19,527 bases of DNA. Origin: CANHBY01 sp031374415. Its GTDB lineage: Bacteria > Pseudomonadota > Gammaproteobacteria > Burkholderiales > Burkholderiaceae_C. The DNA lies in assembly GCA_031374415.1 (NCBI GenBank), contig JANMGB010000331.1, positions 1-19,527 on the forward strand, in the 5' to 3' direction. A model generated the notes under the pieces. That model did not search any database. It saw only the letters and a list, made by a program, of their open reading frames with translations, and was not told where the DNA came from. Positions 15,177 through 19,527 of the stretch are shown piece by piece; position 1 is the first letter of the stretch; each line of letters starts with the position of its first letter. Made by a program: the position numbers and the translations under genes.

Positions 15177-15947
15177 ATGAAAAAATATCTCCTATCCTTG
15201 ATCCTGGCCTTGGGCTTAACGGGGCCCGCCTGGGCAGCCGGTGGTGGTATCGAGTGGGATAAATTCCCCACGCAGCGCATGAGCGACGTGACGGCCCTGC
15301 AAAACGGTGCCCGAACCTTCGTCAACTACTGCCTGAACTGTCACAGTGCGGCTTACATGCGCTACAACCGTTTGCGCGACATCGGCCTGACGGAAGAGCA
15401 GATCAAGAAGAACCTCATGTTCGCCACTGACAAAGTGGGCGACACCATGAAGATTTCCCAAGATCCGGCGCAGGCCAAAGACTGGTTCGGTGGCAATCCA
15501 CCCGATCTCACCTTGATTGCCCGCTCACGTTCGGACGGCTCGAAAGGCTCCGGCGCAGACTACCTCTACACCTACATGCGCACCTACTACCGAGACGACA
15601 CCCGGCCCACGGGCTGGAACAACCTCGCGTTCCCGAACGTGGGCATGCCGCATGTGCTGTGGGAGTTGCAGGGTCAACGGGCGCCGAAGTTTGAGGATGT
15701 CAAAGATCCGCACGATGCGAGCAAAGTTACGCACAAGTTTGTGGGCTATCAGCAGCTCACACCCGGTTTGATGACACCCCAACAATACGACGAGACCGTG
15801 GCGGACCTGGTCGCCTATCTGCAGTGGATGGGCGAGCCGGGCCAAAGCAAACGTGTTCGTGTGGGTGTGTGGGTGCTCCTGTTCTTGGGCGTGTTCACCA
15901 TCATTGCGTGGCGCTTGAACGCCAGCTACTGGAAAGACATCAAGTAG
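15177..15947 (+). CDS. petC: Cytochrome c1 subunit of the bc1 complex
   Basis: Cytochrome c1 takes the electron from the Rieske protein and hands it to a soluble or membrane cytochrome c in the periplasm. ATG 15177 has AGGA about 11 bases upstream and yields 256 residues with a classic signal peptide (MKKYLLSLILALGLTGPAWA, cleavage after residue 20). The heme motif CLNCH is at 52-56, and Met157 in NVGMPHVLW is the likely sixth ligand. PPDLTLIARSRSDG and a C-terminal membrane anchor (about 229-246, ending NASYWKDIK) are as expected. An open frame reaching back to 15096 overlaps petB and is not needed. A strong terminator starts 11 bp after the stop, closing the operon. Confidence 0.97.
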   Translation: MKKYLLSLILALGLTGPAWAAGGGIEWDKFPTQRMSDVTALQNGARTFVNYCLNCHSAAYMRYNRLRDIGLTEEQIKKNLMFATDKVGDTMKISQDPAQAKDWFGGNPPDLTLIARSRSDGSKGSGADYLYTYMRTYYRDDTRPTGWNNLAFPNVGMPHVLWELQGQRAPKFEDVKDPHDASKVTHKFVGYQQLTPGLMTPQQYDETVADLVAYLQWMGEPGQSKRVRVGVWVLLFLGVFTIIAWRLNASYWKDIK

Positions 15948-15957
15948 CTTGTTGAGT

Positions 15958-15983
15958 CTGTGCCCTCGCGGCACAGCGTTTTT
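15958..15983 (+). terminator. Intrinsic terminator of the petABC operon
   Basis: CTGTGCC (15958-15964) pairs perfectly with GGCACAG (15970-15976) around CTCGC, and CG then TTTTT follows. Position right after the petC stop and the T-run make this a clear intrinsic terminator. Confidence 0.88.
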
Positions 15984-15985
15984 GT

Positions 15986-16029
15986 GCGCAGCACCGCCGT
16001 GATGGCGTGGGCTGCGCTCTCAGTTTTTT
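15986..16029 (+). terminator. Second compound hairpin with T-run in the sspA leader
   Basis: GCGCAGC (15986-15992) pairs with GCTGCGC (16011-16017), and inside it CGCC (15995-15998) pairs with GGCG (16004-16007). A six-base T-run lies at 16024-16029, after a six-base gap. It could be a backup terminator for petABC or an attenuator in the sspA leader; it ends 23 bp before the sspA start. Confidence 0.5.
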
Positions 16030-16052
16030 GACCCCTTTGGGAGCCTGCCACC

Positions 16053-16664
16053 ATGATGGTGCTTTATTCTGGAACCACCTGCCCTTACTCGCACCGTTGC
16101 CGGTTCGTTTTGTTTGAAAAGGGCATGGATTTTGAAATCCGCGATGTTGACTTGTTTGCCAAGCCAGAAGATATCGTGCTGATGAACCCTTACAACGAAG
16201 TGCCGATTTTGGTTGAGCGCGATTTGATTTTGTACGAGTCGCACATCATCAACGAGTACATTGACGAGCGCTTCCCTCATCCTCAACTGATGCCAGGTGA
16301 CCCGGTGGCCCGTGCCCGCGTGCGCTTGTTCTTGCTGAACTTCGAGAAAGAGCTCTTCGCCCACGTCGACCTGTTGGAGTCACGTGGCGTTAAAGCCACC
16401 GAGAAGCAACTCGAGCGTGCCCGCGCACAGATCCGTGATCGCTTGACCCAGCTGGCCCCGATCTTCCTGAAAAACAAGTACATGCTCGGCGACGACTTCT
16501 CGATGCTGGACGTGGCCATTGCGCCCTTGCTCTGGCGCCTCGACTACTACGGCATTGACATGTCCAAGAACGCGGTACCTTTGCTCAAGTATGCTGAACG
16601 CATTTTTTCGCGTCCAGCCTATATTGAGGCACTGACACCCTCTGAAAAGGTCATGCGCAAGTAA
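16053..16664 (+). CDS. sspA: Stringent starvation protein A, glutathione S-transferase fold
   Basis: SspA is a GST-fold protein without transferase activity that binds RNA polymerase; in Escherichia coli it affects stress and late-phage gene expression. The 203-residue protein has the thioredoxin-like N-domain MVLYSGTTCPYSHRCRFVLFEKGM, then NPYNEVPILVERDLILYESHIINEYIDERFPHPQLMP in outline, and an all-helical C-domain with LGDDFSMLDVAIAPLLWRLDYYGI. These match SspA better than catalytic GSTs. Two Met codons are adjacent (16053, 16056); GGGAG lies 11-14 bases upstream and either could serve. sspB follows after 19 bp, the standard sspAB pair, and the pet operon is directly upstream, as is usual in Burkholderiales. 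Confidence 0.94.
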   Translation: MMVLYSGTTCPYSHRCRFVLFEKGMDFEIRDVDLFAKPEDIVLMNPYNEVPILVERDLILYESHIINEYIDERFPHPQLMPGDPVARARVRLFLLNFEKELFAHVDLLESRGVKATEKQLERARAQIRDRLTQLAPIFLKNKYMLGDDFSMLDVAIAPLLWRLDYYGIDMSKNAVPLLKYAERIFSRPAYIEALTPSEKVMRK

Positions 16665-16683
16665 GCGCTGCTTCCCCTTATCC

Positions 16684-17211
16684 ATGAGCACACCTCTGCC
16701 ACCCTCCGTCGCCCAGGGCACCTCGACCTGCCCCTATCTCATCCGGGCGTTGCACGAGTGGTGCACGGACAACGGCTTCACGCCTTACGTTGCTGTGTTT
16801 GTGGGGCAGGGTGTGCGGGTACCGCAGGAGTACGTCAAGAACAACGAGATTGTGCTCAACATTGCCTTTGAAGCCACGACGGGGCTGCAGTTGGGCAACG
16901 AGGTGCTCGAGTTCAAGGCCAGGTTTGGTGGCATTTCGCGCGAGATCTATGTGCCGATAGATCACGTGATTGCCATCTATGCGCGAGAGAACGGACAGGG
17001 CATGGCTTTCCCGGTGCCCACGGCGACTGAAGGTGCTGCGGCTACCAGGCCTGCATCGTCTGAGCCCTCTGTTGATCGCGGCTTGCGTTTGGCGACCACC
17101 AGCTCGGACGAGGGACGCAGTGAAGCGTCCGGGGTCGTGGTGCCGGAGGCCACGGATCCACCGCCGGATGCACCGTCACCAGGTCGGCCGTCTTTGAAGC
17201 GTGTCAAATAA
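16684..17211 (+). CDS. sspB: ClpXP protease specificity-enhancing factor (adaptor SspB)
   Basis: SspB binds ssrA-tagged proteins released from stalled ribosomes and delivers them to ClpXP. The 175-residue protein has the folded substrate-binding domain in roughly the first 115 residues: PYLIRALHEWCTDNGFTPYV, VPQEYVKNNEIVLNIAFEAT, then LEFKARFGGISREIYVPIDHV-like strands and IYARENGQGMAFP. A long Ala/Pro/Ser-rich, acidic and surely disordered linker follows. The last residues, GRPSLKRVK, match the ClpX-binding tail of E. coli SspB (GRPALRVVK), so the tethering function looks intact. No clear Shine-Dalgarno sequence precedes the ATG, which fits translational coupling with sspA. Confidence 0.93.
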   Translation: MSTPLPPSVAQGTSTCPYLIRALHEWCTDNGFTPYVAVFVGQGVRVPQEYVKNNEIVLNIAFEATTGLQLGNEVLEFKARFGGISREIYVPIDHVIAIYARENGQGMAFPVPTATEGAAATRPASSEPSVDRGLRLATTSSDEGRSEASGVVVPEATDPPPDAPSPGRPSLKRVK

Positions 17212-17229
17212 ATGCAGTGAAAATCCGAT

Positions 17230-17251
17230 CAACCGATGAAAGAATCGGTTG
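17230..17251. terminator. Inverted repeat between sspB and tRNA-Thr, possible terminator
   Basis: CAACCGAT (17230-17237) and ATCGGTTG (17244-17251) pair perfectly around GAAAGA. TTTT occurs 6 bases later. It may terminate sspAB weakly, and it also covers the place where the tRNA promoter -35 element should be. Confidence 0.5.
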
Positions 17252-17259
17252 GACGGTTT

Positions 17260-17265
17260 TACAAT
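17260..17265 (+). promoter_or_regulatory. Likely -10 element of tRNA-Thr
   Basis: TACAAT sits 15 bases before the mature tRNA 5' end, a good -10 match in the right place. No recognisable -35 lies 16-18 bases upstream, where the inverted repeat is found instead. Confidence 0.4.
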
Positions 17266-17279
17266 ATCCGCTTTGTGAG

Positions 17280-17355
17280 GCCCTTGTAGCTCAGCTGGTA
17301 GAGCAGCGGTTTTGTAAACCGAAGGTCACGGGTTCGATTCCTGTCGGGGGCACCA
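17280..17355 (+). tRNA. tRNA-Thr (anticodon UGU)
   Basis: The 76-base cloverleaf has the CCA end encoded. Acceptor arms GCCCTTG and CGGGGGC pair, with two G-T pairs; the D arm is TAGCTCAGCTGGTAGAGC; the anticodon loop TTTGTAA carries TGT; the T arm contains ACGGGTTCGATTCCTGT. The base pair closing the anticodon stem at its outer end (27-43) is a G-A mismatch. The integrase gene begins about 185 bp further on, so the 3' half of this tRNA is the likely attachment site of the element. Confidence 0.96.
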
Positions 17356-17488
17356 AAATTTTTGTTTCGCTGGGTACCGAGGCGGTTCATGCAGTCTCAT
17401 GAAACGGGCGGAAAGCCAGCAAACATGCGGGTTTGGCGTTTCATGCGGTGCCATGCCGTCCGCTTGAAAACCACCTGAGGTTGGGGTA

Positions 17489-17545
17489 CAACATGGGGAA
17501 CAAAGGGCGCTTTGCCCTGTTCCCCACCGCTTGTTCCCCATGTTG
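17489..17545. repeat. Perfect 15-bp inverted repeat spanning the integrase start, with a nested hairpin
   Basis: CAACATGGGGAACAA (17489-17503) and TTGTTCCCCATGTTG (17531-17545) are exact reverse complements. Between them the left arm can pair alternatively with a third copy: GGGGAACA (17495-17502) with TGTTCCCC (17518-17525), and GGGC (17505-17508) with GCCC (17514-17517). The integrase ATG at 17540 lies inside the right arm. This could be an operator for integrase autoregulation, a recombination-related binding site, or an RNA structure hiding the start codon. Confidence 0.85.
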
Positions 17546-18799
17546 ACTGACACCACCTGCAAGAACGCCAAGTGCCCGGAGGGCAAAGTACGAGTTCGCC
17601 TGACGGACGGCGGCGGCCTTTACCTGGAGGTGGCGCCCAACGGGTCCAAGCGGTGGTTCTGGAAGTACATCTTCTGCGGCAAAGAAAAGCGCCTTGCCTT
17701 GGGTCACTACATGGAGCCCGGGTCACGGACGGTTCGGGTAACCCTGAAAGATGCCCGGCAGTCGAGGGATGAGGCCCGCAAGCTGTTGCGATCAGGCACC
17801 GACCCCGCCCAGCGCCGTCAACTCGACAAACTGGAGCGGCACGCCCAGCGTGGCTCCACCTTTGAAGCCGTTGCGCGAGAGTTTCACGCTGTCAAGATCA
17901 CGGGACTGAGCCCTCAATACGCAGCTCGCTGGTTGAGGGGTATGGAGAAAGATATTTTCCCGTGGATCGGCTCATTGCCACTGTCGCAAATCACGGCGCC
18001 CTTGCTGCTGCAAACCTTGCGCAAGGTCGAGGCCCGGGAGCGGAACGAGACCGCTCACAAGCTGCGACAGAATGCGGGCCAGGTACTTCGCTATGGTGTT
18101 GCCACGGGGCGGTGCGACCGGAACCCTGCACCTGATTTGCATGGGGCGTTGAAGCCGGTCCACGTCAAGCACATGGCTGCGGTTTTGGACCCTGCGCAGG
18201 CTGCGGCTTTGATGCGGGCCATCCATTCCTACCAAGGTCACCCTGCCACGAGGTATGCCCTGATGCTGGCTGCCTTGTTGTTCCAGCGGCCAGGAAACAT
18301 TCGTGCCATGGCCTGGCAAGAGATCGACTTGGGGGCGGCCCTGTGGTCCATCCCGGCCACCAAGATGAAGCGCACGGTGCATGGTAAGCAGAACGGTCGG
18401 CCACATCTTGTTCCGCTCGCGCCTCAGGCTGTGGCCCTCCTGAAAGAGATCCAGGTGCTCACAGGTGGCGGCACCTATGTGTTCCCCAGTTTGTTGACGG
18501 GGGAGCGACCTATGAGCGAAAACACCTTGCGTTGCGCCTTGCGCCGAATGGGCTACTCCAACGACGACATGACACCCCATGGGTTCCGCGCCATGGCCCG
18601 GACGATCATGGTCGAGAAGTTGAATATCCAACCCGATGTGATTGAGGCTCAACTGGCGCACGGCAAATCAGGTCCACTGGGGGCGGCTTACGACCGGGCC
18701 GAGTTCATGACCCAGCGCCGGCACATGATGGTGGTGTGGGCGGACTATCTGGAGGAACTGAGGCAGGGCCCGGTGGTGCTGCCTTTCAAGTCCGCATGA
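17540..18799 (+). CDS. Tyrosine-recombinase integrase, P4 type, at tRNA-Thr
   Basis: Integrases of this type insert genomic islands and prophages at tRNA 3' ends. From ATG 17540 (a TTG three codons earlier is also open) the protein has 419 residues. The N-terminal DUF4102-like domain is recognisable (LTDGGGLYLEVAPNGSKRWF, 21-40, then LALGHY), followed by a core-binding SAM-like domain (about 108-200) and the catalytic domain. Catalytic residues are all present: Arg255 in NIRAMAW, a Lys at 275 or 277, His347-x-x-Arg350 in TPHGFR, His374 in QLAH, and Tyr384 in GAAYDRAEF. The end RRHMMVVWADYLEEL is typical. It points away from tRNA-Thr, so the rest of its element should lie to the right. It appears intact, unlike what follows it. 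Confidence 0.94.
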   Translation: MLTDTTCKNAKCPEGKVRVRLTDGGGLYLEVAPNGSKRWFWKYIFCGKEKRLALGHYMEPGSRTVRVTLKDARQSRDEARKLLRSGTDPAQRRQLDKLERHAQRGSTFEAVAREFHAVKITGLSPQYAARWLRGMEKDIFPWIGSLPLSQITAPLLLQTLRKVEARERNETAHKLRQNAGQVLRYGVATGRCDRNPAPDLHGALKPVHVKHMAAVLDPAQAAALMRAIHSYQGHPATRYALMLAALLFQRPGNIRAMAWQEIDLGAALWSIPATKMKRTVHGKQNGRPHLVPLAPQAVALLKEIQVLTGGGTYVFPSLLTGERPMSENTLRCALRRMGYSNDDMTPHGFRAMARTIMVEKLNIQPDVIEAQLAHGKSGPLGAAYDRAEFMTQRRHMMVVWADYLEELRQGPVVLPFKSA

Positions 18800-18840
18800 G
18801 CGGCGTCTGCCGCGTTGTGCGGATGAGGCTGAATGGATGA

Positions 18841-18990
18841 TTAGGTGCAGGGGTTCCTTTCGACAATCGCAAAAGTGGTTACCCAATTCCCGGGGCAATC
18901 CGAATAAATCGACGTCCAGAACACGCCAGACTCGCTGCTGATTCGGTGCAGGGTGGTGGGATAGCTGACAACAATCTGGTTGACTGGCAT
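18841..18990 (-). CDS. Small hypothetical open frame (49 aa), possibly a gene remnant
   Basis: The frame MPVNQIVVSYPTTLHRISSE...IYSDCPGNWVTTFAIVERNPCT does not match any family I recognise. Its residue mix looks like folded protein, but it is short, has no clear ribosome binding site, and begins within 8 bp of the IS21-like end. It is more likely the 3' end of a gene cut by that insertion than a complete gene. The frame in fact stays open upstream through the IS-like repeats. Confidence 0.25.
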   Translation of the reverse strand: MPVNQIVVSYPTTLHRISSESGVFWTSIYSDCPGNWVTTFAIVERNPCT

Positions 18991-18997
18991 CCAAGCG

Positions 18998-19047
18998 TGT
19001 CGGCGCCGATCTAAATTTGACCCACCGCGCCGATCCAATATTGACCC
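18998..19047. mobile_element. Orphan IS21-like terminus with two 21-bp repeats
   Basis: The sequence begins TGTCGGCGCCGATC and contains GCGCCGATC..AA..TTGACCC-type repeats at 19003-19023 and 19027-19047, 24 bp apart and matching at 18 of 21 bases. IS21-family ends start with TG and carry several such internal repeats. No istA or istB sequence follows on either strand, so only the tip of the element remains. A small hairpin 10 bp further in would fit the terminator often found after istB. Family assignment is from recalled end sequences. Confidence 0.5.
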
Positions 19048-19162
19048 GGAGATGGATGCCGACCACGTGATGGTCGGCTGTGGACAAGTGTAGGTCTATG
19101 TCTGTTTCGTTGACCTCCCAGAGGCAGCGCTGTTCGCGCGGGGGAAGACGTGAAGGCCGTAG

Positions 19163-19480
19163 GCCGTAGCGGATTCCATGGTCGAAGAAACCACCGCCGC
19201 GAGCCAATCGATGCGGGCGCAGGCCAAGGCGCTGATGAAGCAGGTCAAATACTTCAAGATCAATATTTCCGAGGGGGAGAAGGCGGCGATGCCGCCCGTG
19301 GCGGAGCTCAGAGCGAACACGGCGAAAACGATTCATGCCATTTTTGGAGAGGAAGAATCGGGCGCCGACTCCTCCAGAAAACGTCCGTCGAAGGCGGAAC
19401 GTCACGATGAACCGGCCGGCGTCGCCGCCGACAACGGCCAGGATCGCCGTCGGATAGAAGAGGAGTTCGAGGAATTCTAG
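19163..19480 (+). pseudogene. C-terminal fragment of a methyl-accepting chemotaxis protein
   Basis: The frame opens after a TAG at 19160. From ATG 19178 it reads MVEETTAASQSMRAQAKALM then KQVKYFKI. This is the C-terminal end of an MCP signalling domain, where (N-A-A)-(M/L)VEE(T/A)TAAS.SL...A..L......F follows the last helix. All the ligand-binding, membrane, HAMP and CheA-binding parts are missing. After the fragment come about 70 polar residues (EEESGADSSRKRPSKAERHD..., ending RRRIEEEFEEF), a flexible tail like those of long-tailed MCPs. A 100-residue protein could be made from the ATG, but there is no ribosome binding site that I trust. The TTAAS form is common in alphaproteobacterial MCPs, suggesting a foreign source. 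Confidence 0.7.
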
Positions 19481-19527
19481 GGGACGGGGCAAGGGGTGCA
19501 GGCTGCTCACTGAAGGCTGAAGTGGTA

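Larger units (their letters stand above)
18800..19162. other. Region after the integrase without an established gene
   Basis: This 363-bp stretch contains a weak hairpin (GCGGC at 18800-18804 with GCCGC at 18809-18813), one small minus-strand open frame, an orphan IS21-like end, a perfect eight-base-pair hairpin at 19058-19078 (GCCGACCA with TGGTCGGC), and a two-copy GGCCGTA tandem at 19155-19168 that runs just past the region, beside the chemotaxis-gene fragment. It reads as patched-together debris. Confidence 0.6.

Noticed and set aside
17398..17445. CATGAAAC and GTTTCATG inverted repeat between tRNA-Thr and the integrase
   Set aside because: Eight bases across a 32-base loop with no further pairing is weak; it could be an integrase arm site, but nothing distinguishes it from chance.
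18668..19510. A 280-codon minus-strand open frame crossing the integrase end, the IS tip and the MCP fragment
   Set aside because: It runs through three unrelated segments and has no recognisable motifs, so it is an accidental frame.
18800..19527. A second copy of the tRNA-Thr 3' end as a right attachment site
   Set aside because: I looked for the T-arm and acceptor sequence after the integrase and did not find it in this window.
1..19527. CRISPR arrays, restriction or toxin-antitoxin systems, biosynthetic clusters
   Set aside because: No regularly spaced repeats and no recognisable defence or cluster genes are visible; most of the window is core metabolism.

Overview
The window looks like a chromosomal segment of a betaproteobacterium, order Burkholderiales and probably Comamonadaceae. 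The evidence is gene content and order (uvrC, a lipoprotein gene, pgsA, an HU gene, tRNA-Val and a PpiD-type gene, then petABC-sspA-sspB-tRNA-Thr), an EF-P with Arg32 next to its rhamnosyltransferase EarP, a PVWY-type cytochrome b, and GC-rich codon use. The taxon is inferred from protein character; no search was run.

Left edge (1-1480): mobile-element debris. The last 39 codons and probable terminal repeat of an IS5-family (IS427-like) transposase run in from outside the window. About 60 bp later comes a decayed IS200/IS605-type tnpB whose centre, including the RuvC-II segment, is missing and whose frame is broken, although its right-end hairpin survives. This debris stops 22 bp short of the pyrD stop codon.

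Housekeeping block 1 (1493-7308): pyrD (minus) and rpiA (plus) diverge from a 70-bp gap. A small lysine-rich protein gene follows rpiA and converges on a minus-strand run earP > efp > mnmC. earP and efp form a functional pair: EarP rhamnosylates EF-P, and the modified Arg32 is present. A clear intrinsic terminator separates efp from mnmC by only a few bases. The convergent gap contains two short perfect hairpins, one of them made of two opposed DnaA-box-like sequences.

Housekeeping block 2 (7355-12977): uvrC, a TonB-C-like lipoprotein gene and pgsA form a tight plus-strand unit. The HU-family gene, tRNA-Val(UAC), a terminator-like hairpin and the PpiD-type periplasmic chaperone gene follow.

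Housekeeping block 3 (13104-17355): petA, petB and petC encode the three subunits of cytochrome bc1 and end in a strong terminator. sspA, sspB (with a ClpX-binding tail) and tRNA-Thr(UGU) follow.

Right edge (17356-19527): an integration site. A complete P4-type tyrosine integrase starts about 185 bp after tRNA-Thr, with its start codon inside one arm of a perfect 15-bp inverted repeat. Beyond it lie an orphan IS21-like end with two 21-bp repeats, a small open frame, and the 3' end of a methyl-accepting chemotaxis gene that has lost everything upstream. This is probably the start of a degraded integrative element or island that continues past the window. I found no complete undescribed system. 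The most interesting points are the decayed tnpB/omegaRNA remnant beside pyrD, the integrase-start inverted repeat, the DnaA-box hairpin and the chimeric junctions at the right edge.
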